Source of the DNA: Streptomyces sp. MST-110588
GTDB lineage: Bacteria > Actinomycetota > Actinomycetes > Streptomycetales > Streptomycetaceae
Reading direction: 5' to 3'
Length of the DNA: 64,000 nucleotides
Assembly: GCF_022695595.1 (NCBI RefSeq)
Contig: NZ_CP074380.1
Location: 1,302,001 to 1,366,000, forward strand
Made by a program: the position numbers and the translations under genes. A model generated the notes under the pieces. That model saw only the letters and a list, made by a program, of their open reading frames with translations. It was not told the origin of the DNA and did not search any database. This document shows, one piece after another, positions 35,438 to 51,672 of the stretch. Position 1 is the first letter of the stretch, and every line of letters begins with the position of its first letter.

Positions 35438-36766
35438 ATGGAAAGCCCGTCGCTGCGCGCGCTCGCCGAGGACGTGCGGGCCGGCCGGCCCGGCGCCGTA
35501 CGCGAGTTCTGGGAGCGGACCGCCGCGGCGGGGACGCCGCTGGTCGAGCCCGACCCCACCGACCCGGCGTACCGTCTCGTCACCTTCCTGTGGCGGCAGG
35601 ACCCGGACGCCCCGGCCGATGACGTCCTCGCGCTGCTGCACACCGTCACGGACAAGGACCGGCACGCCCACGACCTGACGCCCCACCTGATGTCCCGCCT
35701 CCCGGGCACCGACGTATGGGCGCTCACCCACCGGCTGCGCGCCGACCACCGTGCCTCGTACCAGTTCCATGTGGCGCGCGGCCCCCGTGAGGAGACGCTG
35801 CGTACGGACCGGGAGGCGTGGCTGCGCGTCCTGGACGCGGCCGTGCCCGACCCGTTGAACCGCGCGCCCGTACTGGCGGCGCGGGACGGGCGGCACCCCT
35901 CGTCCGTGATGGAGCTGCCGGACGCCCCCGCCCAGCCGTGGTGGCGGCCCACGGCGGCGGCTCCGCGCGCGGCGGGCCGGACGGTGGAGCGGGAGGTGTC
36001 GGGCCGCCGGGTTCATGTGCACCTGCCCGCCGGGCACCGCCTCCTCGCCGCGGACGGGGACGGGGACGGCGCCCCGTCTGTGGGGCACGTCGGGCCCGCA
36101 GGGGACGCCGGCTCCGTGGTCGCGGCCGACGGTCCGTACGCCGTCGCGGTGCTGCTGGACGGGGAGATGTGGGGCCCGGTGCTGCGGTTCGGTGACACGC
36201 TGGACGCCCTCATGGACGACGGGTGTCTGCGGCCGACCGTGGCCCTGCTGGTCGACACCATGGGCCGGGAGCGGCGGATGGCCGACCTCAGTTGCAGCGA
36301 GGCGTTCGTGGACTGGCTCGCGGACGAGCTGCTGCCGTGGGCGGGCGCCGAGTTCGGCGCCAGTACGGATCCCGCGCACACGGTCGTGGCCGGGCAGAGC
36401 GCCGGCGGACTGACCGCCGCCTTCGCCGCCTTCCGCCGCCCGGAACGGTTCGGGAACGCGCTCTCCCAGTCCGGCTCCTTCTGGTGGCCCGACGGGACGG
36501 AGTTCGACACGGGCAGCGAGTGGCTGACCCGCCAGTACGCGCGCACGCCCCGGCGGCCGGTCCGCTTCCATCTGGAGGTGGGCCTCCAGGAGTGGATGCT
36601 GCTGCCGCAGAACCGCCACCTGCGCGATGTGCTCCAGGCCCGCGGTTACGAGGTGAACTACCGGGAGTTCAACGGCGGTCACGACTACGCCTGCTGGCGC
36701 GGCGGCCTCGCCGACGGCCTCGCCGCCCTCCTCCCGCCGGCCGGTACCCCGACCGCCGCCGGCTGA
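35438..36766 (+). CDS. fes: Enterochelin-esterase-like siderophore hydrolase (Fes family)
   Basis: 442 residues. The N-terminal Fes domain (about 55-165) includes VTFLWRQDPDAPADDV and SRLPGTDVWALTHRLRAD. The C-terminal alpha/beta-hydrolase esterase domain has VVAGQSAGGLTAAFAAFRRP with the nucleophile Ser and NGGHDYACWR with the catalytic His; LSQSGSFWW is also typical. It cleaves the trilactone backbone of the imported ferric siderophore in the cytoplasm to release iron. ATG 35438 has GAAGAGG upstream. It follows the permease by 122 bp on the same strand, so co-regulation by the iron box is likely. Confidence 0.93.
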   Translation: MESPSLRALAEDVRAGRPGAVREFWERTAAAGTPLVEPDPTDPAYRLVTFLWRQDPDAPADDVLALLHTVTDKDRHAHDLTPHLMSRLPGTDVWALTHRLRADHRASYQFHVARGPREETLRTDREAWLRVLDAAVPDPLNRAPVLAARDGRHPSSVMELPDAPAQPWWRPTAAAPRAAGRTVEREVSGRRVHVHLPAGHRLLAADGDGDGAPSVGHVGPAGDAGSVVAADGPYAVAVLLDGEMWGPVLRFGDTLDALMDDGCLRPTVALLVDTMGRERRMADLSCSEAFVDWLADELLPWAGAEFGASTDPAHTVVAGQSAGGLTAAFAAFRRPERFGNALSQSGSFWWPDGTEFDTGSEWLTRQYARTPRRPVRFHLEVGLQEWMLLPQNRHLRDVLQARGYEVNYREFNGGHDYACWRGGLADGLAALLPPAGTPTAAG

Positions 36767-36783
36767 CACCCGGCCCGGTGCGG

Positions 36784-37175
36784 CTATCTGCGCCAGGTGG
36801 ACCAGGTGCCCGAGACCGTACCGAGGGCGACCACGAGCGTCCCGGCCCAGACGAAGCCCGGGTGGATGCCGGTGCCGAAGAACCTGGCGGGGCTGTCGCG
36901 CACGCCCAGCTCCGGGCGGTCCGGGGCGTATGTCACATGGGCCGTGCTCCCCGGCTTCGGCTCCCCACCGTACGGCCGTTGCCTGCCTTCAGCACCTCGG
37001 CGGTCCACGCCGCCGCCTGGCCGCCCGGGCCGACCGCCTGGCACAGGGCGGCACCGCTGGTCAGCGCGAGAGCGAAACCCGGCGCGCAGCGCATCGCTTG
37101 CGACGCCGGAGCGAGGCCCGGCACGGTCGCGACGTACGCACAGAGCAGCGTGAGCCACCCGGTCAGCCTGGTCAT
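36784..37175 (-). CDS. Small DUF3592-like membrane protein (frameshifted)
   Basis: About 130 residues after correction. A membrane helix near the N-terminus (TRLTGWLTLLCAYVATVPGL), a middle segment with KPGSTAHVTYAPDRPELGV, and a second helix near the C-terminus (IHPGFVWAGTLVVALGTVSG) fit DUF3592. The frame breaks at the C-run 36963-36966; one extra C joins the two halves. The start ATG 37175 is tentative. It sits between the MFS exporter and the Fes gene and may be unrelated to iron. Confidence 0.6.
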
Positions 37176-37244
37176 GTCCGCTGCGTAGGCGCGCACCGGG
37201 CCGGGGAGCGGCCGGGCTTCGGGCGGCGCTCGTCCTCCTGGCGC

Positions 37245-38765
37245 TCAGGCTGTCGCGGACCCTGAAGTCCCTGTAGATCCCGTAGACCCTGAAGTCCCCG
37301 CAGAACCCGCAGACCCCGCAGACCCCGCCGACTCCGGCTGTGAGCCCGGCGCCTCACCCTCGCCCTCGCCCTTCTCCTCGTCCTCGAAGGGCGGCGGGGG
37401 CGGCAGGGCCTTGGGCAGGCACAGGGCGCACAGCGCGCCGAGGGCGACGACGACGGCGGTGGTGAGGATCGCCACCTGGTACGGGAAGGGGTCGGCGGCG
37501 CGGGTGCCGGCGGCGCCGAGCGCGCCGGTGACCGCCGCGACCGCGGCGATGCCCAGGGCCCCGCCGAGCGTACGGACGATGGTGAACAGCCCCATCGCCT
37601 GCCCCATGCGCGGCGGCGCGATGTCCTGGAATCCGGCGATCTGCACCGTCAGGACGCCGCTGCCGAGTATCAGCCCGACGCAGAACATCACGCCGCGTAC
37701 GGCCCAGGGGCTGTCCGTCACCGCCCGTACGGCGAGCGCGGCGAAGACGGCGGCGGCGAGCAGCAGGGCTGGTACGGCCAGGGCGCGCGGGCCGGTCCTG
37801 GGCAGCAGCCGGTCGGCCACTTGGGAGGCCAGCATCAGGCCGAGGGCCTCAGGAAAGACGCTCAGGCCCGCGTCCAGCGCCGAGCCGCCGAGCACCGCCT
37901 GGTACAGCAGCGGGAAGACGAACAGCACGCCCATCAGTCCGGCCGAGGTCAGCGCGGCCAGCAGCGTGGCCGCGCGGAAGACCTTGTCCGCGAGCAGACG
38001 CAGTTCCAGCAGGGGGTGGCCGGCGCGGAGCTGGTGGATGACGGCCGCGGTCAGCAGGAGGAGCCCGAGCAGGGCGCCGAGGGCGACGGGAGGCGTGGAC
38101 CAGCCCTGGGAGGGGCCGAAGCCCAGGGCGTACGTGAGGAGCCCGAGGGCGGGGGTGGCCAGCAGGAATCCGGGGACGTCGAAGCGGGCCGCGACGCCCT
38201 CGACCTGCTCGCGCAGGCCCAGGACACCCAGCAGGACGGCGACGGCGCCCAGCGGGACGTTGACGAAGAACAGCCAGTGCCAGGAGAGGTGTTCGGTGAG
38301 CAGGCCGCCGAGCGGCGGGCCCAGCGCCGGCATCAGGGCGGTGGGCACGATCAGTACCTTCGACAGCTTCGTCCGCTCGTGCGGCGGGAAGGCGCGGAAG
38401 AGCAGCGTCATGCCGACGGGTGTCAGCAGCCCGCCCGCCAGTCCTTGTACGGCGCGTGCCAGTACCAGGGCGGTCAGGTCCTGGGAGAGGCCGCAGGCCG
38501 CCGAGGCGGCGGTGAACAGGGCGAGCGCGGTGAGGAAGACCCGCTTGGTGCCGAAGCGGTCGCCGAGCCAGCCGGCCACCGGCAGCGTGAGGGCCAGGCT
38601 GACCAGGAAGGCCACTTCGACGGTGTTGGCGGACGGGGCCGGTGCGCCGAAGTCCTGGGCGATGGTGAGCAGGGCCGGGTTGACGATGGTCGAGTCGAGC
38701 CCGTTCATGCACATCGCCGTCGTGTAGACGAGCACGACGGCGATGCGGGGCGGTATGCGGCTCAC
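37245..38765 (-). CDS. DHA2-type MFS exporter, probable siderophore efflux
   Basis: 506 residues with about 14 membrane helices. Motif A appears as [20 protein letters not shown], motif C region as [20 protein letters not shown], and [20 protein letters not shown] is typical of the DHA2 drug/proton antiporter group. The C-terminus ends in an acidic linker and a Gly/Ser/Thr tail of 3-residue repeats. GTG 38765 overlaps the MbtH-gene stop as GTGA, placing it in the NRPS operon; export of the finished siderophore is the natural role. Confidence 0.9.
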   Translation of the reverse strand: MSRIPPRIAVVLVYTTAMCMNGLDSTIVNPALLTIAQDFGAPAPSANTVEVAFLVSLALTLPVAGWLGDRFGTKRVFLTALALFTAASAACGLSQDLTALVLARAVQGLAGGLLTPVGMTLLFRAFPPHERTKLSKVLIVPTALMPALGPPLGGLLTEHLSWHWLFFVNVPLGAVAVLLGVLGLREQVEGVAARFDVPGFLLATPALGLLTYALGFGPSQGWSTPPVALGALLGLLLLTAAVIHQLRAGHPLLELRLLADKVFRAATLLAALTSAGLMGVLFVFPLLYQAVLGGSALDAGLSVFPEALGLMLASQVADRLLPRTGPRALAVPALLLAAAVFAALAVRAVTDSPWAVRGVMFCVGLILGSGVLTVQIAGFQDIAPPRMGQAMGLFTIVRTLGGALGIAAVAAVTGALGAAGTRAADPFPYQVAILTTAVVVALGALCALCLPKALPPPPPFEDEEKGEGEGEAPGSQPESAGSAGSAGSAGTSGSTGSTGTSGSATA

Positions 38766-39131
38766 CGGGCCGCCGTTGCGGGGGCGGAGGGGCCGGCGCG
38801 GTCGGGGGCGGGTGCGGACGCGGGCTCGGGGCCGGGCACGGGTGCGGTCACGGGCGCGGGCGCGTCGGTGTGGCCGGGAGCCGGCTCGGGCGCGGGCGCG
38901 GAGTCCGCCTCGCGCTCCGGCGCGCACGCCGGTGCGGGCTGTGCGGCGGGCGGCGCCAGGTCGGTCCAGCGCTCGGTGATCCAGTCCAGGGCGTGCTGCC
39001 GCTCGCAGGGCCCCAGTCCGGTCCTCCAGCCTTCCGGTACGGCGGCGAAGGCCGGCCACAGGCTGTACTGGCCCTGGTCGTTGACGAGGGCGAGGAACTC
39101 GCCGTCGCCGTCGAAGGGTCCGGCGGGGGCG

Positions 39132-39139
<8 letters not shown>
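38762..39139 (-). CDS. MbtH-like NRPS activator with Pro/Ala tail
   Basis: 125 residues. The MbtH domain is residues 8-68: [21 protein letters not shown], then [14 protein letters not shown], with the conserved Ser-Leu-Trp-Pro and the three Trp. MbtH proteins bind A domains and are needed for their folding or activity. About 55 extra C-terminal residues are Pro/Ala/Glu low complexity. ATG 39139 overlaps the NRPS stop by 8 bp, so the pair is translationally coupled. Confidence 0.93.
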
Positions 39140-46615
<7,476 letters not shown>

Positions 46616-46678
46616 GACGTGGGGATCTCCCTGGAAGGAAATGGCAGACCGGCGCACACCGGACCCCCGGAGCGCCAC

Positions 46679-46697
46679 TTAGGTAAGCCTAAGCTAT
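46679..46697. promoter_or_regulatory. Iron box between NRPS and M20 peptidase genes
   Basis: TTAGGTAAGCCTAAGCTAT matches the DmdR/IdeR consensus at 15 of 19 positions. It lies 63 bp upstream of the NRPS ATG and 71 bp upstream of the divergent M20 peptidase, so it may control both. Confidence 0.8.
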
Positions 46698-46768
46698 GTT
46701 CTGGTCGGGCGGTGCCGCGCCCCGTCCACACGGGCCGGAGCCGAGCCGGGACGAACAGGAGACATGCG

Positions 46769-48163
46769 ATGGCCACCCCTCAGCACACCTCTCAGGACGC
46801 GCCGCCGGGTGCGCCGGACATCGCGCGCCCGGCCGGGGCGGACCTCCCGCCGGGCGCGCCCCCAAGCGTCAAGGACGGTATCCGCGACCGCATCACCGGG
46901 CAGCGGGAAGCCCTGCTCTCCTTGAGCCGGCGCATCCACGCCCACCCGGAAACCGCGTTCCAGGAGCACCGCGCCGCCGCCTGGTGCGCCGAACTCCTCG
47001 CCGAGCACGGCTTCGAGGTCCTGGCCCCGGCGTACGGCCTCGACACGGCCTTCCGCGCCACGATCGGGTCGGGCCCGGTCACCGTGGCCGTCGCCTGCGA
47101 GTACGACGCGCTTCCCGGACTCGGGCACGCCTGCGGCCACAACCTCATCGCCGCCGCCGGGGTGGGCGCCGCGCTCGGCCTGGCCCCGTACGCGGACGAA
47201 CTGGGACTGACCATACGGGTTCTGGGCACCCCGGCCGAGGAACGTGGGGCCGGCAAGGCGCTGCTTCTGGAAGCCGGCGCGTTCGAGGGCGTGGACGCCG
47301 CGATGATGGTGCATCCGTGCCCGTTCGACATGGCCGAATTCCGCTCGTTCGCGCTCGGCACCCTGGACGTGGCCTATACGGGAAGGTCCGCGCACCCCAG
47401 CCTCAACGCCCACGAGGGCCGTAACGCCGCCGATGCCCTCACCGTCGCCCAGGTCGCCCTCGGCCTGCTGCGCCAGCAGCTCCCGCCGCACTGGAAGGTG
47501 CACGGCATCACGACCGCGGCGGGCACCTCCCCCAACGCGATCCCGGACAGCGCCACGGCCTCCTACGAAATACGCACCTCGGCCGCCGAGGACCTGCGCG
47601 AACTGCGCGAGCGCGTCGAGGCGTGCTTCCGGGCCGGTGCCCTGGCCACCGGGTGCGAGGTCACGCTCACCCGCCCGGAGCCGGACTATCTCGACTTCCG
47701 TACCGACCCCGTGCTGATATCCCTGTGGCGGGCCAACGCCCGCGCGCTGGGCCGGCCCGAGCCGCAGTCGCGGGAGCCCTTCGCCTGTACCGACATGGGC
47801 AATGTCTCCCATGCCGTCCCGTCGATCCATCCGGTACTGGACATCAGCGGAGGCGACTGCGGCCCGCACGAAGCCGCCTTCGCCGAGGCGGCGACATCGG
47901 CCAGGGGCGAGGCGGCGCTGCTGGACGGCGCCGTCGGCATGGCCTGGACGGCAGCGGACTTCGCCGCGCGCCGCACCACGGCCGGGGCTTCCAGGACCGC
48001 CACGACCGCCGGAGCCGCAGGGACTTCCAGGACCGCCGGGGCCGGTGGGGTCGCCGGTGCCGGTGGGACTGCCGAGGCCGCTGGGACCGCCAGGGCCGAT
48101 GTGACCGCCGAAGCCGGCCGGACTGCCGAGACCTTCGGAATCTCCATACGCTCCGGGACCTGA
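46769..48163 (+). CDS. M20-family amidohydrolase/peptidase, iron-box associated
   Basis: 464 residues. M20D-type amidohydrolase of the hippurate hydrolase/AbgB-like group: RRIHAHPETAFQEHRAA, VACEYDALPGLGHACGHNL with metal-binding Asp/His, GTPAEERGAGKALLLEAGAF with catalytic Glu, and a dimerisation domain ending in SNAIPDS-like TSPNAIPDSATASYEIRT. The last 80 residues are an Ala/Gly/Thr-rich repeat tail. ATG 46769 has AGGAGA upstream. Its promoter shares the NRPS iron box, so it may cleave an acyl-amino acid bond such as DHB-Arg in shunt or recycled siderophore; this is inference. Confidence 0.85.
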   Translation: MATPQHTSQDAPPGAPDIARPAGADLPPGAPPSVKDGIRDRITGQREALLSLSRRIHAHPETAFQEHRAAAWCAELLAEHGFEVLAPAYGLDTAFRATIGSGPVTVAVACEYDALPGLGHACGHNLIAAAGVGAALGLAPYADELGLTIRVLGTPAEERGAGKALLLEAGAFEGVDAAMMVHPCPFDMAEFRSFALGTLDVAYTGRSAHPSLNAHEGRNAADALTVAQVALGLLRQQLPPHWKVHGITTAAGTSPNAIPDSATASYEIRTSAAEDLRELRERVEACFRAGALATGCEVTLTRPEPDYLDFRTDPVLISLWRANARALGRPEPQSREPFACTDMGNVSHAVPSIHPVLDISGGDCGPHEAAFAEAATSARGEAALLDGAVGMAWTAADFAARRTTAGASRTATTAGAAGTSRTAGAGGVAGAGGTAEAAGTARADVTAEAGRTAETFGISIRSGT

Positions 48164-48173
48164 ACGCCCGGCG

Positions 48174-49526
48174 TCAGGAGCGCCAGGGAATGGTGACCTC
48201 GGGGAAGCGGCTGCCGGGATCGTCCAGTTCCGGCGCCGGCCGGCCGCGCAGCCGGTGGTCGAAGAAGGCCCGGACATAAGCCGCGGTCACCTCCTGGGAG
48301 CGGCGGCCGTCGATCGTGCCGAAGTACTTGGCGAACTGTTCGGGCGTCCAGACCTGGGCCAGGCCGAGCCCGACGCCCAGGGGCGCCAGGTCGGTGAAGC
48401 TGTAGTGGCGGGCGCCGGCCAGGACCATCCGGCGGCCCCAGGCCCGGTGTCCCGCCATGAAGTCGCGCCAGCTCGGCAGCTCCAGCGGCTCGGTGAAGAG
48501 CATGAAGGGACGCGTCAGGCCCGTTTGCGCCGCCGCCGTCTGCAACGCGCCGTCCAGGCAGGCGCCGGCGGCGAAGCGGTCGTCGGTACGCATGACTTCG
48601 GCCGCCGCCGAACCACCCAGCGAGTGCCCGAAGACCCCGACGCGCTCACGGCTCACGGCGGCCGTCAGACACGGCGCGGGACCGGGCCCCCGGCGTCCGG
48701 TGAGCGCGTCGAGCACGAAACTCAGGTCGGCGGCGCGGACGTCGGAGTACTTGCGCAGCAGCGCGGGGTCGCCCGTGGCCGGGTTCTGTTCGATGACCCG
48801 CCCGTCCGGGAACTCCACCGGGCCGTCGTAGGTGTGGTTCACGCCGAGGACGACATAGCCGTGGGAGGCGAGGTCCTGGGCGAACGCGGTGCCGGTGGCG
48901 GCCGGGTCCTGCCGCCCGGGGCCGAAGAACACCACCGGCGCGTCCCGCAGCGCGGGGTGGACCGGCGCGCCCGGCCGGGCATCGGTTCGTACGCGTTCCA
49001 ACGAGCCCTGGGGCAGCGTGAAGCGGCGCTCGACCATGGGGACCAGGCCCGCGCTGAGGTACGGTGCCCGCCCCCGCCCGCCCTTGCCGTACCCCGATGC
49101 CGCCGATACTGCCGGTACTGCTGATGCCGTAGATACTGCCGATGTCTCCGACGCGGAGGCCGCCGGGCCGATCGTCGGGTACCAGACCTGGACCATCAGT
49201 TCGCGCGGTGTGACGGTCGGCGCGAACGGGTCGTTGCGCCGGTCGTCCACCAGGTGCAGGTGGCGCGTCCCGACGGCGTACGGTCCGGTCGGCACCGGCA
49301 GCCGTACCGGACCGTCCTCGGCAACCCGCGTCCCCGCGGCTCCCGTAACAGCGCGCGCCCCCGTGTCCGCCACGTCGCCCGTGGCCGCCGGACCGGATGC
49401 GGCAGGAGCAGCCGCCCCTGCCGGTCCCGCGCCCGCGCCCTGGGCGGCGACGGCGGCGAGCGTCACCGCTCCCGCCGCCCCCGCCCGCAGCAACGACCTA
49501 CGGGAGAGCGAAGCCCCCGTATCCAC
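48174..49526 (-). CDS. Tat-exported alpha/beta hydrolase (PAF acetylhydrolase-like)
   Basis: 450 residues. The N-terminus has a twin-arginine signal, SRRSLLRAGAAGAVTLAAVA, then an Ala/Gly-rich mature linker. The hydrolase domain has GVFGHSLGGSAAAEVM (nucleophile elbow), CLDGALQ (acid region) and GARHYSFTDLAPLG (His region), as in platelet-activating-factor acetylhydrolase-type lipases. An additional repeat-rich loop lies near residue 130. GTG 49526 has AGGGGG upstream. It is 45 bp downstream of the siderophore receptor gene and possibly co-transcribed from the iron-box promoter, so extracellular siderophore ester hydrolysis is conceivable. Confidence 0.82.
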   Translation of the reverse strand: MDTGASLSRRSLLRAGAAGAVTLAAVAAQGAGAGPAGAAAPAASGPAATGDVADTGARAVTGAAGTRVAEDGPVRLPVPTGPYAVGTRHLHLVDDRRNDPFAPTVTPRELMVQVWYPTIGPAASASETSAVSTASAVPAVSAASGYGKGGRGRAPYLSAGLVPMVERRFTLPQGSLERVRTDARPGAPVHPALRDAPVVFFGPGRQDPAATGTAFAQDLASHGYVVLGVNHTYDGPVEFPDGRVIEQNPATGDPALLRKYSDVRAADLSFVLDALTGRRGPGPAPCLTAAVSRERVGVFGHSLGGSAAAEVMRTDDRFAAGACLDGALQTAAAQTGLTRPFMLFTEPLELPSWRDFMAGHRAWGRRMVLAGARHYSFTDLAPLGVGLGLAQVWTPEQFAKYFGTIDGRRSQEVTAAYVRAFFDHRLRGRPAPELDDPGSRFPEVTIPWRS

Positions 49527-49571
49527 CGGCGTGCCCCCTTGAGTCCGTGGTTCCGGTCACCGGCGCCGTCC

Positions 49572-50573
49572 TCACTTGTCCAGCGCCTTCTTGAAGTCCT
49601 CGATCACCTTGTCCGCCGCGAGCGGGCCGCCACGGGTGGACCACACCGAGCCGTCCACCGTGACCACGTGCCCCTTCTTCACGGCGTTCAGTTCCTTGTA
49701 CGCGGGCTTGCCCTGCACGTCCTTCAGCGCCTTGGCGCCATCGGCCGTGAGCGTGCTCAGGAAGATCCAGTCGCCGTCGATCTCGTCGATCTTCTCCAGG
49801 CTCAGCGTCGGGGTGTGGGCGTTGCCGTCCTTGTTCTGGTTCTTGGGCCGCTTGAGGCCCATGTCCGTGGCGACCAGGCTGGCGAACTGCTTGTTCTCCA
49901 TCCAGCTCGGCCCGTCCGGGTTCCAGCGGACGATGCTGACCTCGGCGCCCTTGCCCTTGCCCAGTTCCCCGCCGGTCTTCTTGGCCTTGGCCTCGTAGTC
50001 GGAGATGACCTTGTTCGCCGTGTCCAGCTTGTTGACGGCGTTGCCGACGCCGCGCAGGGACAGCTTCCAGTCGTCGGTCGGGGCCATGGTGACCAGGGTG
50101 GCGGGGGTGATCTCCCGGAGCTGCTTGAGCACCTGCTCGTCCTGCATGTCACCGGCCAGGATGAGGTCGGGCTTGGCCTTGATGACCTTGTCCATCACCG
50201 GCTGCAGCAGGTTGCCGACCACGTCGACGTCCTTGACCTTGTCCTTCAGGTAGGCCGGCGGCTCGCCGAGGCCCTGCCCGTTGGTGATGCCGACCGGCTT
50301 GACGCCGAGTGCCAGCACCGCGTCCAGGTCCTCCTGCGTGAGCGTCACGACCCGCTTGGGGTGGGCCGGCACCTGGACCGCCCGCCCGGTCGCGTCCTTG
50401 ACCGTACGCGTACCGCCGCCGTCCGCCGCGGACTTGGCGTCCGCATTACCCTTGCCGTCGGAGTCCGACCCGGACCCGCAGCCGGCCAGCAGCACCGCGG
50501 CGGCACCGAAGGCGGCGACGCCCCGGAACGTACGGCGGCGGGTGGAGGAGGAACGGCGACTGGTGGACGTCAT
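49572..50573 (-). CDS. Ferric-siderophore-binding lipoprotein
   Basis: 333 residues. Lipoprotein signal with the lipobox VLLAGCGSG (Cys at about 31), followed by a Gly/Ser/Lys linker and a FepB/FhuD-type periplasmic-binding fold: VPAHPKRVVTLTQEDLDAVL, KPDLILAGDM and SLRGVGNAVNKLDTANKVI (the long connecting helix). It captures the iron-loaded siderophore outside the membrane for the fused permease. ATG 50573; iron box 124 bp upstream, shared with the divergent ATPase. Confidence 0.93.
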   Translation of the reverse strand: MTSTSRRSSSTRRRTFRGVAAFGAAAVLLAGCGSGSDSDGKGNADAKSAADGGGTRTVKDATGRAVQVPAHPKRVVTLTQEDLDAVLALGVKPVGITNGQGLGEPPAYLKDKVKDVDVVGNLLQPVMDKVIKAKPDLILAGDMQDEQVLKQLREITPATLVTMAPTDDWKLSLRGVGNAVNKLDTANKVISDYEAKAKKTGGELGKGKGAEVSIVRWNPDGPSWMENKQFASLVATDMGLKRPKNQNKDGNAHTPTLSLEKIDEIDGDWIFLSTLTADGAKALKDVQGKPAYKELNAVKKGHVVTVDGSVWSTRGGPLAADKVIEDFKKALDK

Positions 50574-50696
50574 GGGAATGCTCCGGTCATCAAGGGACAA
50601 GCATCGAAGGGCAGGTCACGAACAGCGGGTCATGAACAGGGCGCAAGGCAGGCGTACGCGGGGGATTTCGAGCCCCCACACCGTACCCGGCAACCA

Positions 50697-50715
50697 TTAG
50701 GTTAGCCTTACCTTA
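50697..50715. promoter_or_regulatory. Iron box of the receptor/ATPase divergent promoter
   Basis: TTAGGTTAGCCTTACCTTA, 19 bases identical to the box at 32928-32946. It lies 52 bp before the ATPase GTG and 123 bp before the receptor ATG. Confidence 0.88.
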
Positions 50716-50767
50716 CGACTTTCCCGCACAGGGGATCGCACAGGGGATCCAGAAAGGCCCGGTATCC

Positions 50768-51613
50768 GTGGAACTCCAGGTCGACCAGCTCACCGCCGGC
50801 TACCCCGGTCACCTCGCCGTCAGCGGCGTGGACCTGACCATCCCCTCCGGCCGGGTCGTCGCGATCGTCGGCCCCAACGGCTGTGGCAAATCCACCCTGT
50901 TGCGCACCATCGCCCGGCTCCACCAGCCGCAGTCGGGCACCGTACGGGCCGGCGGCGCGGACATCTGGCAGCTCAAACAGCGCCGGGCCGCACACCGCAT
51001 CGCGCTCCTCCCCCAGTCCCCGCAGGCCCCCGAAGCGGTCACGGTCGCCGGACTCGTACGGTACGGGCGCCACCCGCACCAGGGCCTGTTCCGCCAGTGG
51101 TCGCGCGAGGACGAGGCGGCCGTGCGCGAGGCACTGGCGGTCACCGGCACCACGGAGCTGGCCGAACGCCGTCTGGACCAGCTCTCCGGCGGCCAGCGGC
51201 AGCGCTGCTGGCTGGCGATGGTGCTGGCCCAGCAGACCCCGATCGTCCTGCTGGACGAGCCGACCAGCGCCCTCGACCTCGGGCACGCGGTCGAAGTCCT
51301 GGAGCTGGTACGGGAAGTGGCGGCGGCGGGCCGTACGGTCGTCATGGTGCTGCACGACCTCGCCGGTGCCGCCCGCTACGCCGATGTCGTCGTGGCGATG
51401 CACGGCGGCCGGGTCGTGGCCCAGGGGCCGGCCCGCGAGGTCGTGGACGCGGCGCTGGTCAAGCGGCTGTACGGCATCGAGGCGGACATCCTCGCAGCGC
51501 CCGGCGACGGCTCCCCCGTCGTCGTCCCGGCCGCCCGTGTCCCGTCACCCACATCACCCCCGGCGCCGGTCCCAGCGCCGGCCGCCGCCACGGCCTCCGC
51601 ACCGGCAGCCTGA
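50768..51613 (+). CDS. Ferric-siderophore ABC transporter ATPase
   Basis: 281 residues of the FecE/FepC type. Walker A GPNGCGKSTLLR, Q-loop in LLPQSPQAPEAVTV, signature LDQLSGGQRQR, Walker B IVLLDEPTSALDLGH and H-loop VMVLHDLAGAARYA. It powers the fused permease encoded 16 kb away. A Pro/Ala tail of about 35 residues ends the protein. Start GTG 50768, downstream of an iron box. Confidence 0.94.
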   Translation: MELQVDQLTAGYPGHLAVSGVDLTIPSGRVVAIVGPNGCGKSTLLRTIARLHQPQSGTVRAGGADIWQLKQRRAAHRIALLPQSPQAPEAVTVAGLVRYGRHPHQGLFRQWSREDEAAVREALAVTGTTELAERRLDQLSGGQRQRCWLAMVLAQQTPIVLLDEPTSALDLGHAVEVLELVREVAAAGRTVVMVLHDLAGAARYADVVVAMHGGRVVAQGPAREVVDAALVKRLYGIEADILAAPGDGSPVVVPAARVPSPTSPPAPVPAPAAATASAPAA

Positions 51614-51672
51614 CGCGGCGGACCGCCGCAGGCCCCCGTACATCCTCGTACGGCTCCCCACGCCCGCAACGC

